A DNA stretch of 64,000 bases from Aspergillus flavus (Eukaryota; Ascomycota; Eurotiomycetes; Eurotiales; Aspergillaceae), in contig NC_092406.1 of NCBI RefSeq assembly GCF_009017415.1, forward strand, positions 4,402,001 to 4,466,000. The letters run 5' to 3'. The notes below the pieces were generated by a model. It ran no database searches and had not been told where the DNA came from. It worked only from the letters and a program-made list of their open reading frames with translations. A program made the translations under genes and the position numbers. This document shows, one piece after another, positions 1 through 10,990 of the stretch (the stretch's first letter is position 1; each line of letters opens with the position of its first letter).

Positions 1-1075
1 AGGACAATCACGGGTTTTCCATCGGTTTTCTCCAGTGCCAAGTCGTCCATGCATGTCAGAAGCTGGGCAACAATCCTCTTTTCCATTTCCCTCTGTGCAC
101 TTTCTCTCTTTGGAGTGATGGCGTCTATTTCATCGATGAAAATAAGGCAAGGTGCTATCCTCTTGGCTTCCTCAAAATATTCTCGTAGCGCCTTTTCAGA
201 CTCTCCTGACATACCAGAGACAATGGAGGGTGCTGATATTGAAATGAATGGAACACCCAACTCCGCCGCAAACGCATTTGCAATCATAGTTTTTCCGCAT
301 CCTGGTGGACCATGTAGCAATACACCTCGGGGAGGCTGTACATTCGATGACATATAAACTTGTGGGCGAGTCATGGGTAGGATGACAAGATCTCCAAGCT
401 CTTGGACCACATCGTCTAATCCACCCAAATCTGTAAGGCTGACATGTGTAGGCGGAGATCGATCGATCGCGCTCTCGGCCTTACGGCGCTTGGAAGAATG
501 GGAGTCGCCTCCATGTTGTCGTCTCTTGCTTGACTTAGGCGCAGGGGTTGCTGCTCCTGCGCCATTGGTCTCAGGCGCCTTAGAGGGTGTTGAAGATGTG
601 TTGTTCCACATGCCTACAATGCTCTTATTCAGGCTATTGGATTCCTACAACAGTTAGTCGCTTTCCGGCGTTGCGTGAGACTGGAAAATGAGAAGTGAGA
701 TCCTTACCGTAGCAGGGGGCAGTTGTTGTTCTTCCAAGCCTTCAAAATCTCCGTTTACAGACTCATCATCATCCTCCCCAAGCAAATCTGTTTTTATTAC
801 CTCCACAACCCGTTCGATACTGTCTTCTAGGATTCTCTTCGGCTTTCGGTTCAAACTAGAATTTGACTTTTTAATGGAGTCATAAATGGTCGCTACCGAA
901 AGGCGAATCTTATCATTTTCGGCTTGGTCCTCAATTATTTTGTGCACCACCTGATAAACCTATAGACGAAAGGCAATGGGCGATAAGAAACACACATTAG
1001 AGACTGGAAGTAGTATGTGGTTCTTACCTCACGATCTAGACCTTGCCTTAAACTCGGTCTACCTCCGCGACGCAT
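1..1075 (-). CDS. RIX7: Ribosome biogenesis AAA-ATPase RIX7 (5' part, runs off the window)
   Basis: Partial gene; exons 1075..1028, 959..708 and 644..1 (minus). The protein starts [16 protein letters not shown], continues with [12 protein letters not shown], passes a basic Ser/Lys-rich linker and enters the first AAA module: [12 protein letters not shown], Walker A GPPGCGKT and Walker B IFIDEID. This is the RIX7/NVL arrangement, with an N-terminal nucleolar region followed by tandem AAA domains; the second AAA domain would lie to the left of position 1. RIX7 is a nucleolar/nuclear ATPase that strips Nsa1 from pre-60S particles. Both introns are phase 0 with GTAAG donors; acceptors are at 961-960 and 646-645. 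The start is the first in-frame ATG of a short first exon that restores the family N-terminus. It is divergent from VPS20. Not the CDC48 type, because the long basic linker precedes the first AAA domain. Confidence 0.92.
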
Positions 1076-1421
1076 GGTTTACAACACCAATCCCAGTGAG
1101 CACTTGGCTCTGCAAAAACTATACCGGGGAACGGAGAAGGCTGCGCCAGAACTGATCGATAACAATATACCGAGCGGACATTTTTTTCCCCCGGCAGTCT
1201 TGGAGTCCTGGAAAATAGATTTGCCGGCGGATCATGAAATTTACCCTTTTCAGTGCGTAATGTACGGAGTATGTACATTACATATGGCAAGGTCTGTGGC
1301 TCGTATTGTATGGTACTTACCATCAGTCGTGTTCTAAACCAACGTCATTTCGATGTGCCGTCCACGACTTATCGCACTAGGCCGACAGGCACGGACTCTA
1401 TCAGTACAATATGTGTTGACA
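1076..1421. promoter_or_regulatory. Divergent promoter RIX7 / VPS20
   Basis: About 345 bases between two start codons on opposite strands, so it must hold both promoters. It contains one copy of the dispersed 9-mer TACGGAGTA at 1263-1271. Short open frames here are unsupported. No clear TATA element was seen. Confidence 0.5.
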
Positions 1422-2241
1422 ATGGGCAACACGAATAGCTCCCATAAGATATCCGCTCAAGATAGGTGAGTATAGTTTCCGCCCTCTTTCATTTACGCCC
1501 ATCTGTTGCTCGGTACTCTAAACATTCATGAAACATGGCCCTCGCGGCCTGACCCTTCCCTTCGAGCTACTAACTAACACCCATGTATGGAGTAATTAGA
1601 GCCATTCTTGATTTGAAAATCCAGAGGGACAAGCTCCGCCAATATCGAAAGCGTATAACAGACCTCACCGATCGCGAAACTGAGATAGCAAAGGAATGCC
1701 TGGCCCGGGATGATCGCAAACGCGCTCTCCTCGCTTTGCGCCGCAAGAAATATCAGGAGTCGCTCCTGATCAAGTCCGAAAAGGAGCTCGACCAACTAGA
1801 ACAGCTGATTAACCAAGTTGAATTCTCGCTCGTCCAGAAAGATGTTCTCTTTGGGTTGCAGCAAGGCACGCAGGTACTACAGGCTATCAACAAAGAGATG
1901 GGGGGTATCGAAGGAGTTGAAAAGCTGATGGGTGAGACGGAAGAAGCACGAGCGTACCAAGAGGTAAGAGCTTTTGAGCCAGCTAATATGTGGAACTTAT
2001 GCATGCTGACGAGACGGTGATGGAACAGGAGATCAGTCAAATGCTCTCGGGGAATCTATCCAACCAGGATGAGGATGAAGTTGAGGATGAGTTGGCTGCA
2101 TTACAGCGGGAAACGCAGAGACTGCAGAACTTACCACATGCGCCAAAATCGAAACTCCCAGAAAGGTCAAACGAGGGAGAAAGCCAGGAAATACAATATC
2201 AAGGTGGCAAAGCCAAGGCGCAACCCGCAATTCCGGCTTAA
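1422..2241 (+). CDS. VPS20: ESCRT-III subunit Vps20 (CHMP6)
   Basis: Exons 1422..1465, 1600..1963 and 2029..2241 give 206 residues. The start MGNTNSSHKISAQDR has Gly at position 2, the N-myristoylation site typical of Vps20, followed by AILDLKIQRDKLRQYRKR of the Snf7-family basic first helix. The middle is helical and highly charged; the C-terminus is acidic (NQDEDEVEDELAAL) and then holds a QRLQNLP stretch resembling a MIM element. Vps20 sits on the endosomal membrane, binds ESCRT-II (Vps25) and nucleates Snf7 polymers for multivesicular body sorting. The first exon is only 44 nt and carries the myristoylation signal, so it is easily missed. Introns use GTGAGT and GTAAGA donors, with a good CTAAC branch site before exon 2. 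Confidence 0.95.
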
Positions 2242-2563
2242 AATATATGCTATTGCCTCCACGCTTCTTTTACAGATTGCAGTCATGTGAAATATCAAAA
2301 GCATTTTCTGGCGTGGATGGAACTGCCGGATTTATGCCATTCAGTACATCCCTAGTTATCTGCATTTCCAATTATAGAATCAAAATTGAATTGGGACAGC
2401 ATTGCCAGCCCGACTCTGATACCGAAAGCTCTATTGCACCGCTCCCTTCACGGCAATTTGCAGTGGAAGCATATCTCTTGGATTAGTCGGTCATCCTGTA
2501 TGGCACAAATTCCCTGGCTTGTAGCAGTGGTTCTCTAGGAAGTATACAATGTGTATACATGAC
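2242..2563. other. Intergenic, tail-to-tail VPS20 / PITH gene
   Basis: About 320 bases holding the two 3' ends. No conserved coding frame, RNA gene or repeat was seen. Confidence 0.5.
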
Positions 2564-3568
2564 TCACTGACCGGGCATAATCCTACCTCCTACGCCAGTA
2601 ACACCTTGAATTGCGACATGGTCACTGGGATTGGCTGCTGCTTCGTAGAGAAAGCTGATGGGCTCCCTGTTCAAGGCCATAAATTGACCTTTGAACCCAA
2701 CATAACCAACCTTGGTCACATCCTCATTCCCATCGCTCCAGTTGCCCTCAAAGAATAAGGTAATGGAGGTAGTAGCATTCCACTGAGCACGGTTCAATGG
2801 CAAATCGTAGACATCGGCTCCTGGAACCGGCTGCGGAATCTCCACCGACTGTGTCGGCTTCAGCTCTGAAGCAGTAGCGAAATCTAGATCGTCACGATTC
2901 TTGAACAATTTCAAAGTCTTCGGGGCGGCCGGTGTCGGAGCCGTGTAGATGAGTAAAGAATGAACCTTTACTTGACCAGTAAAGCTGTGTAACTGGTCAG
3001 AGCTTTGAATCACGAAAAGAAAAGGAAAGAAAAGAAAAGAAAGGGAAGGAAAAAGGAAGAGGGGGGGGAGGAACATCAATACTAGTAAACTCCGGGTGTT
3101 TGATTATTTCAGTTGAAATTATCTTGAGGCCAGTGCTAGAGGGGTCTAACCAGTAATAGGCGGGGTAAAACGGAGGAGCAGAAAAGAAGAAAGAAAGAAA
3201 GGAAGGAAGAATTTTAAGCTGAGTGGATAATATCACTTACGGGATATACATCAGCAGTTGTTCGTCCGCATCGCTTTCAAGTTCCGGCTGGTCATTCAGT
3301 CTTTCAGCCCATGTTTTTCGGACAATCGCAGCGCCGGCGTTGGGGATTGTTTCTATAACTTCGGGTTAGTACCTAGGTACAGTATTTTAAACAAATATAA
3401 TACGACATCTGTAACTATGCCACCCTTACCATTTAGCGTAACGATAGAATCAAACTGAATTTGGGAATAGAGGAGGGATTGGAGCGCTGGGGTGATATCA
3501 TTTGAATGATCATGTCCATCATCTCCATGACAATGACTGCCATGGTCGTGGTGGTGATGACCGGACAT
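2564..3568 (-). CDS. PITH-domain protein (PITHD1-like) with His-rich N-terminus
   Basis: Exons 3568..3430, 3352..3241 and 2984..2564 (minus) give 223 residues. The first 22 residues are packed with His, Asp and Cys (MSGHHHHDHGSHCHGDDGHDH). The rest is the PITH beta-sandwich: DITPALQSLLYSQIQFDSIVTLNG, then LMYIPFTGQVKVHSLLIY, NRDDLDF, the TKVGYVGFKGQF segment and YEAAANPSDH near the end. PITH domains occur in proteasome-interacting thioredoxin (TXNL1), where they contact the 26S proteasome; here the domain stands alone without a thioredoxin fold, as in PITHD1. Intron 2 is unusually long for this window (256 nt) and very pyrimidine-rich on the coding strand. The splice joins are confirmed by reconstructing the IP-FTG and NG-E segments in frame. 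Confidence 0.92.
3000..3213. repeat. Purine-rich low-complexity tract inside the PITH-gene intron
   Basis: The plus strand here is almost pure A/G (GAAA/GGAA units plus a G run near 3061), so the intron of the minus-strand gene is a polypyrimidine stretch. Simple low-complexity sequence, no coding meaning. Confidence 0.7.
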
Positions 3569-4223
3569 ACTGGGCTCGAATATGATTTAATTATAAGCTG
3601 GGCTTTCCTGCGTAGACCGAAAGACAACTATCGCTTGTACTTGAATTCATGCACTGTGCATCTAAAGGTGGTGGGAAGCCTTACGAAGCTGAGGTGAGAG
3701 ATTATGTTAATCTTTAGTTTCTGTGCTAATAATAAATATTAAATTATATTGTAAAAATTACTGTAAGGCCTTCTGAAACGTACTCTTGCCGTACTTCTTC
3801 CTCTGCTTTCTGCTTTCTGCCTTTTCTTTCCTTTCCTTTTTTTTTAAAAAAAAAAGAAAAGAAAAAAAAAGAAAAGAAAACAAGAAAAATAAAAATAGAG
3901 AGATGAAAGAAATACAAGATTCAATTACTAAGATGGTATATCGTCTGATAAATTCACCGGTCTTTCTTCTTGTTCTGACCTTGCTTTCTTAAATGAAGTA
4001 TAGTTTATCTCATCGATATCCTATCTTTACATACCATCCATTTCATCTCTTCCCAGGAATGTAGGCCAGGTCTATTGCTGTCGTGACTCAGCACAATACA
4101 TCCACTCTCTTTCCCTACTTCTCTCTTATTTCTTCACATAGACCTTGTTTTCTTCTTAAACGTGGGTTTCAAGCGTAGCTTTAGTGGTCATCTAGAATAC
4201 AAACATTACCTAAGCCTCTATGT
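3569..4223. other. Intergenic, left of the MITE
   Basis: Upstream region of the PITH gene, with a T/A-rich low-complexity block at about 3825-3900. No coding frame with family-like sequence was seen; the short frames follow the low-complexity tract. Confidence 0.5.
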
Positions 4224-4656
4224 TAACGTAACTGGTAAGCGATCCGTCACTGTAAGCGGCCCGCCATCTTCTGTTTTCCATAGTAAACAGCCCATCTTCA
4301 AACAACAATATCTCAACCAATTCAGTTTATCTCTACCTAAAAATTAATGTATAGCTTATTATATAGTAGAATAATTATATATAAGTAGTAGAATTTTTTT
4401 TATACTCTTATTATGAAGATAAGATAAAATATAGTATACCTTAGAGTATATAGTAAGAATTTATATATTTTAAGATTTATTTTTAGTTTAAATTTAATTT
4501 ATATATAAAAAATACTGATATTAGTAAGATATTCTGATTGTAAGCTGATATATCTTATAATAGTTGAGATATTGTTGTTTGAAAATGGGCTGTTTACTAT
4601 GGAAAACAGAAGATAGCGGGCCGCTTACAGTGGCGGATCGCTTACCAGTTACGTTA
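4224..4656. mobile_element. MITE with 94-bp terminal inverted repeats, TA target duplication
   Basis: The left arm 4224-4317 and right arm 4563-4656 are inverted copies of each other with only three mismatches over 94 positions, all C/T transitions. The outermost bases allow a TA target-site duplication (TA at 4224-4225 and 4655-4656) flanking ACGTAACTGG termini. Each arm carries two tandem GTAAGCG-plus-CCG units. The interior, about 4337-4560, is extremely AT-rich and has no open frame, so there is no transposase. Size, TA duplication and structure fit a non-autonomous Tc1/mariner-type (Fot1/Pogo-like) miniature element; the superfamily is inferred. The AT-rich core and the C/T differences would fit mild repeat-induced point mutation. 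Confidence 0.88.
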
Positions 4657-4739
4657 CCCTCTGATAGTGAATGCTACCTCATCGTTTGAGTACAGTAATT
4701 ATGGTGTGTTTTTGCCCCAACGAGCCATGCTAGGAGCTA

Positions 4740-6870
4740 TTATCTGACTGTGTAATAATTAGGGGCGTACTCCAGAAGATAGCCCTTTTCAATTTTCGTG
4801 ATATCCCGAATGAATGTCTTTTCGCCTGTCTGCAATATCTCGTGGAAAATGACCCAGTCCGCTTTCCGATTCTAAACTAGTGTCAGTAGCGAAATTGGAC
4901 TTTTAAAGAATAGGAACACATACGAACATCAACGAACTGGGATGAGCATGTAAAGTAAGGCCACCAGTAGCAGATTTGAACGTTCCGTTTGATTGCATCT
5001 TTGCAGCATGTGCAAAATAACCAGTCGTGAGACACCTCTGGATATTCTCAGGGTATCTCCTGAAATCTGCCTTGTGGTGCAGTGAAGGGGTCTCATCTAC
5101 CCGGATGCCGAAACGTTCGAGGTATCTCTTAAGCTGAGCCCTGATGCTCATTGCCCGTTGCAAGGATCGGTAATTCAGGAGGTTGTCTCGGCACCACTTG
5201 GGATCTTTCTTCCCTATCGTGATAAAAGCCTGATATACATTTAAGTACGTCAAGTGGTCACCCTCTTCAACAGCGAATCTTCTGCGACTGTTCTCTGCCG
5301 CTTTTTTATCACCCTCGTGCTGGACCCACACTGATCCCTGTAAGCTGACCATCGCTGCAATTGAAAGTATCTCACTTAGGCAGTTAAGCGATTCTGCAGA
5401 AAGCAGGACTTTCGCCATCATAGGGTCTACAGCTAGTTCTGCCATCCGCATACCCAGTGGCTTAGTGAGCTTGGCATAATCATCAACGACCCCAAGCGAG
5501 TAAAGGAGTTCGAATGCACGTATAACAAGTTCGGCAGGTGGAGGCGTCAAGAAGTCAAAGCGAACTATGTTATCTATTCCCAATGCTTTGAGCTGCATTA
5601 TCACAGGGGCAAGATTTGACCGTTGAATTTCGGGGACTGTGGCTTCCAGAAGTTGTTCATAAGCCTGCTGGGTGTAGAGACGGAAGCATTTCCCAGGTCT
5701 AGTTCTTCCAGCTCGACCTGCACGCTGAACTGCCGCAGCCTTCGATATTGGTACTGCTGTTAACGTTTCAATGCCAGTACTAGGATCAAAGGCCCTTAAC
5801 TTTGCGAAGCCGCAGTCGACGACATATGAAATGTTGTCAATAGTGACAGAAGCTTCCGCAATGTTCGTTGAAACAATGACCTTGCGTGTGTTTTCTGGCA
5901 TTGGTTCGAAAACGTACATCTGTTGATCCGATGGGAGACCAGAATACAGAGGTAGAGGGGCTAGTGCCTGTGCTTTAGGATGAAGCATCGCAGTACGTTC
6001 TGATATCAACTGCACTGCCAAATCAATTTCTTCACGGCCCGTTAGGAATACCAGAATATCGCCTTCCGCTTCTTGTAGATGTATGTCAAAAACAGTTTTT
6101 ACAGCCCGTTCGACGTAGTTCTCTGCGGGTGAATTGAGGAAAAGTATGTCCACAGGGTACATTCGGCCCTCTAGACTGATAATCTTTCCAACATCTCCTC
6201 CCTTTTCAACGGAGTCTGTCTCGTTCTGGAATTGATCTCCGGCGAAGAAGTGCAAAATATCCTCTGCCTGCAGAGTTGCACTGCTGATGACAATTCTAAG
6301 TTCAGGACGCCGCTTCAGAATTTTTTTAAGGATCCCCAAGAGTATGTCAGTGCTGAGAGACCTCTCATGTGCTTCATCCACCATGATTACTGAATAGCGT
6401 GACAACAGCGGGTCTACAAGGGCCTCTCTAAGTAGCATTCCGTCTGTTAGGAACTTTATCCTTGTTGATGCAGAGGTCAAGTCCTCAAAGCGGATAGAAT
6501 AGCCCACCTCCTCGCCAACGCTGCAATGCATTTCCTCAGCCACGCGAGCTGCGACAGTCGTGGCTGCGACGCGGCGCGGCTGCAACAATTTAGCTTTTAT
6601 CCCAAATAGACGAGTGTTAATGGGCTGTGACAGATTGGGAGATACCTGAGTTACTGCTATAGACTTTCCATCTGCGCACCATCCTGCCTGGTCTAGATAC
6701 TGGGGTAGTTGTGTCGTCTTCCCACTTCCGGTTTGCCCAACAACAATCGTAACGGGATATGTGTCAACAAGGTACAGTAAATTTTGCCTGTATCTTGCGA
6801 TTGGCAGTAGAGCAGGGGGTTTGTACAGTGATGGAATGAATGTAGATGTGAGGTCTAGCTCCGAAGCCAT
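4740..6870 (-). CDS. DEAH-box RNA helicase, DHX35 type
   Basis: Exons 6870..6646, 6579..4924 and 4871..4740 (minus) give 670 residues. All DEAH/RHA motifs are present: motif I GQTGSGKT (45-52), Ia PRRVAATTVA, II DEAH (143-146), III SAT (175-177), VI QRAGRAGR (360-367), then the HA2 region (VPEIQRSNLAPVIMQLKALGID) and the OB-fold end (NRKADWVIFHEI...YYTVR). The order and wording match human DHX35 more closely than Prp2, Prp16, Prp22 or Prp43, whose long N-terminal extensions are absent. DHX35 homologues are spliceosome-associated ATPases of uncertain exact step. Intron 1 (66 nt, phase 0) has no in-frame stop. The last exon of 44 codons supplies the conserved C-terminus. The gene diverges from the CUE-domain gene. 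Confidence 0.93.
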
Positions 6871-7315
6871 TCTTAATAGGCGAAGTGCTAAAGTTCAGTG
6901 ATACGGTTGCAGTCCGAAGTGTTATCAACCAAACAATATTTTGGTGTTGCCTGACGCATGTGGCTGAGACATACTGGGTATACACGAAATCTGCCTATGA
7001 TCCCAAAAAATTAGGATAATAAGGCACTACGTATATCTTTCCAACGTGAAAAACAAACTGCAACGGGATTAGATAAGCGATGGGTGCCCATCACGTGGCG
7101 CAACGTCACTGAGCATCGAAGCTAACCAGGAGTGGCTGAGCTTCCAATAGGCCGGGTAGTCCAGGCCGTACTCCAGGCTACTACTACTAGTAGTATCACA
7201 CGTTGCTTTCTGCATGTCGGGCTCAGCAGCACGCTTCTTCTCGTGCTTGTAGACGATATCTTGACTATCTTCGATTACGTTATAGTCTAATTCTCCAGAT
7301 TCGGGCATTTCTGCC
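6871..7315. promoter_or_regulatory. Divergent promoter helicase / CUE-domain gene
   Basis: About 445 bases between opposing start codons. A minus-strand open frame at 7069-7332 overlaps the start of the CUE gene; it has no recognisable family sequence and is treated as chance. Confidence 0.45.
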
Positions 7316-8739
7316 ATGGCTGAAGAAGACAAATCCGTTCGTTCCCGTAACCATCACTCGTCCATACCAACACTTGCTGATTTGATACTAGAATACCAAC
7401 AAGATTACCTCGGGCCCATATAGTCCTAAGCCGGAGTCTCCTACGACGGCACGCCCTCTAGATTTTGATGATGAACCTCAAGAATCTGGCATTACCTCGG
7501 TGTCTGCAGCTGTAGCTCAGCAGCATGCGACAGACGTTGCCCCGCAGAAGCCGCCGCGTCCACTGAGCCCGCAACAACAGTCCGAAACAACCCTCAAAGA
7601 AGCGTTTCCAACTATTGAAGTGTCAGTAATCAAGGCAGTCTTGGTAGCGAGCAATTGGGACGTTGAACGCGCTTTCCATGCTCTCCTTGGTTTGTGGACC
7701 TTTACAGCTAAAGGCGTCATCGTTGATTATTAATGTGTGTAGGTATGACTGACCCCAGCGCTGCCGAGCAAGATGTTCCTCCTCCAAAGCCACCTCGCCC
7801 CTCTGCAACACAGAGACAGTTGGAAGCAGATGAATTGTATGCTCGCCAGCTTGCGGAGCATTACAATCGCCGTGGACCCCAATCCCGCTTGGAGGGTGGT
7901 CATCCATATGATCGGCCAAGAAGGGACAGTGAGCTGTTGGAGGACAGAGAGTATAGTTTTTTTGAAGGTATGATTATTCATGTCATGGGATATCTTCATG
8001 GTTGCTAATGGTTGTAGATGATCTCCCGGTGATCCGTGAAAATATCCGCAAAGGATTTCTAGAGACTCAAACAAAAGTTAACTCGTGGGTTCAAAATCTC
8101 AAAAAAAGACTAGATGGCGAAGACCAGGATTCGGCTCCGTCCAGTCAGAGGTATCGCAATGAGAGTGATGCCCAAACAAGGAGAAGCGGAGAGCTGGGCC
8201 GTCGCAGCGGGGATCGCGAACGCTATGACGCAGACCCCCAGGTTTTAAGTGACGATTTTTCAGCCCTTGAAATGAGAGATACAGAAGGTTTGTTTCGTCA
8301 CCAGCCTCTTTGATTCGCTATGGTGGCTGTACTGACTTCTGAAATAGCTCCTCCACCAAGGCCACCAAGGCCGCTTGCCAATCCTAACCTCTACAAGGCC
8401 TCATCGCCTTCACCAGACAGACGTAAAGTGTCTTTCCAAGAGGGCCCGCCCACAGAAATTGGAGGCAGTCTTGACGATGCATCAGAACCGTCCAGACATT
8501 CTCCCGCGGGTGGGAAACCAAGCAAATGGCAACCATTGTCTACTGTTGAGCCTTCTCCTGTTGGAGATCACGATCCATTTAGTCTAGGTGATAGCGAGGA
8601 TGAAAAAGATACCAGACCTAAGGATCAGACTCCCGCTGATGGGGGTGACCGCATCAAGACAGCCACAGCCGAAGCGATTGCTGGAGAGCTGCCTTCTGCA
8701 TCAAAAGCAAACCAGAAGGCAGATGGCGAAAAGTCTTAA
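7316..8739 (+). CDS. CUE-domain ubiquitin-binding protein
   Basis: Exons 7316..7336, 7392..7689, 7743..7967, 8018..8287 and 8348..8739 give 401 residues. The CUE domain is TLKEAFPTIEVSVIKAVLVAS followed by NWDVERAFHALLG, with the FP and LL signature positions that bind ubiquitin. It is flanked by repeated proline motifs (KPPRPLSP, PPKPPRPS, PPPRPPRPL) and followed by QLEADELYARQLAEHYN and a helical FFEDDLPVIRENIRKGF segment. The layout resembles fungal Cue5/Don1-like adaptors; Cue5 links ubiquitinated cargo to Atg8, but a clear Atg8-interacting motif was not pinpointed, so the role is inferred. The first exon is the weak point: ATG at 7316 in a good context (GCCATGG), spliced after only 7 codons at a non-optimal GTTCGT donor. 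The four later exons are secure. Confidence 0.82.
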
Positions 8740-9036
8740 CGCGGTGTCAGCGGTATGCTTTTTTTTTTTTTTCATTTCATACGCGGTCATGTGATGCCTT
8801 TTCGTAGCTATTCAGAATTGACGCCTAGAGTTGATAATGATACCAGAGACTGCAGCACAATACCAAAAGCTAAGTTATCATAGCAACACGTGTCAGCATA
8901 ATGAAGCAAAACACCACAACGTAACCAGTTATTTTTATTGTAACTACACTTCCAATGCCTGGACAGAGGGTATCACTGAGCTATAACCGCGGAATGGAAT
9001 TAAAGAAGAGAAGAAAACGCAAAGTTAGGGCTGCAT
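8740..9036. other. Intergenic, tail-to-tail CUE gene / MZT1
   Basis: About 300 bases of 3' flank, with a T12 run near 8759-8772. Nothing else seen. Confidence 0.5.
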
Positions 9037-9439
9037 CTATTCACCAAGGCCATCCTCATTCGTGGTGAGCCTTGGAGCGGCTGTGGCTTCTTTTCTCATG
9101 TCCTTTATGATCGTCTAGGCATTTAAAGGGGAACGTTAGCACCCTAGCGACTATTAGAGAGAAGATGCAATTGGAAGCCCGAAACTCACAGCAAGGGCGT
9201 CAGGATTGACGCCGTTCTCGATGAGTGAGACACAAAGAGAAAGATCAGTTCTGTCTAAAGCCGTGTTCTACATATCCAGTGGATTAGATCATGAGAAAGG
9301 GGAGAAATACTATAGCATTACGAGCGACAACGCCACGGGAAAGAATGAATGGTTCACATACGAGAAGTGTAGAGATCTCGTGAAGAATGTCAATAACTTC
9401 GCGTGCCGCCTGACGCTTGTCGTCGGATTGAGACGGCAT
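9037..9439 (-). CDS. MZT1: Mitotic-spindle organizing protein 1 (MOZART1, gamma-tubulin complex)
   Basis: Three exons, 9439..9362, 9267..9190 and 9114..9037 (minus), give 77 residues. The gene is hidden, because no single reading frame spans it. The product reads [59 protein letters not shown] and a short polar tail. This is the whole MOZART1 three-helix fold, including the invariant [16 protein letters not shown] segment. Mzt1 binds the N-terminal regions of GCP subunits and is needed to recruit and activate the gamma-tubulin complex at spindle poles. Donors GTATGT and GTGAGT and acceptors TGTAG and CCTAG are canonical and both introns are phase 0. Each exon is exactly 78 nt. Divergent from AXL2 across 1.5 kb. 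Confidence 0.95.
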
Positions 9440-10990
9440 TTTGTAAATTCGATATGTCCAAAAAGAAGTAGAAGGGGGGACAGAAGAGAAAACTAAGAAT
9501 TAAAGCTAGAATAGATTACTAGGTTTTGAAGTACTGACAACAATGTTTGATATGCGGTAAGTAAGAGGTGGTATATTCGCAGAGATACTAATAAGTGTTG
9601 AGTACGATGTACGGAGTAGATGCAACACTACGGTCAAGAAGGTCAGCTGATTGGTCGTGACCACCACCGGCTAGAGGTGGAACTCCGGGTACTACTACTA
9701 TGTATGGACGAATCCACACCATACAAACATTCAATTTCGTGATGAACAAAATCGCAGTCTGCCAAAGTACCCATTACTGATTATGTCTTATCGGGCTAGC
9801 GAGACGCGCCACATCACAACAGCCTATAACAACCTAGAATGTAGGTCCCGGAGGGATCGTCAGGAATGTGGGATATGAAGTTGAACATATCAGACATCCA
9901 TTCCTTGTGCGGGAGCCACGCATTCGAGGTTCTTGCTCAGATTGCACGCGTCAAGGAAAAAATGTTACCCACCAATGAGGCTTTTGGACTTAGTGAAAAT
10001 CTCTGGAGGAAGAAGTCGAATACGAAAGTTTCGCATGTGCGATAGGTGCGGCATTGGATGCACGCTTCCCTTTTGTCCCCTATGCTGTCTCTGTTCGAGA
10101 GAAAGGAAAAGCACTGTTACACAACTCTTTGTTATAGAAAGTCATCGTCGAGAGGCGTCGAGATGAAACTAATAGATTATATTTGACTATGTCTGCAACA
10201 GGAAGGCTGCCAGCATATCCTGTTATGAGTGGATAAGGCCAGAACCCCAGCCTGATACTTGTATCTCCAACCTGGGTTCAAAGAACGTGAAGAAATCGCC
10301 GATTATTACGCGCCAGGGCGCACGGCGATCGGAATGAGACTAGACCTCAGTCGTGGCCCTTGACGTGTACTCCTATCTCCTATCACTCGTCTATACACCT
10401 ACCTCTATTAGCCCCCTTCTAGAGGAATGGTCCTCTCAAGGGCACTTTTTCCCTTTTCTCCCCTAGTTTTTAACTTCAGGAAGGGACAAGCACGTATGGT
10501 CGCTAACATTCTTTGCCTACCAACCCCCCAAGTACTCGAAGGAGTCAAGCCCTACCGGAAGTTTTGTTTAGGGGTCCTCCTTAGCTCCTACAAGCCACTA
10601 TCCCTTGCATGACCGTGCATTTCGCGAAGCGTGCTTTATCGCGCTGCAGCTACTACTATTATTACCCTTGGCCGACTATTTGCCATAATGCACTGACGTC
10701 AAGATATCCAGGTATGGCTCGGATGAAGGGGCCTCACGAATCGCGCTTCTCCTGGGCTTTGACTAGCCCTTAGGCGCGATCACCGGGGGGAATGGTAGTC
10801 CCTATTCTAAGGGTAGACAGGCCTATTCTCTCACGTCCATTTCAGCTTCTTCATACGACTTATTCCCTACTCTTCAACTACTTTTCGCGCCACCCAAATG
10901 GTCGTCAGGATATCTCCTGGGTAGACAACAGAATACTTGCCTGTTCTTGCATCAAGTATCGTCCAGAACCGTTCTGTCTATCTCGAAGAT
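9440..10990. promoter_or_regulatory. Long divergent intergenic region MZT1 / AXL2
   Basis: About 1.55 kb without a supportable gene. It holds the MZT1 promoter on the left and what is probably a long promoter/5' leader of AXL2 on the right. A TACGGAGTA motif lies at 9610-9618 and a perfect palindromic ATF/CREB-type site TGACGTCA at 10694-10701. The short open frames at 9933-10166 and 10427-10612 resemble no known protein. No tRNA-like B box was found. Confidence 0.5.
10694..10701. promoter_or_regulatory. CRE-like palindrome upstream of AXL2
   Basis: Exact TGACGTCA, the consensus for ATF/CREB-type bZIP factors, about 290 bases upstream of the AXL2 start codon. Only the match is seen; binding is inferred. 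Confidence 0.35.

Noticed and set aside
7069..7332. Minus-strand frame of 87 codons in the helicase/CUE promoter
   Set aside because: It overlaps the CUE gene start, resembles no family and lies where two promoters must be.
10260..10290. GGTTCAAA resembling a tRNA T-loop
   Set aside because: No paired T-stem, A box or acceptor stem around it.
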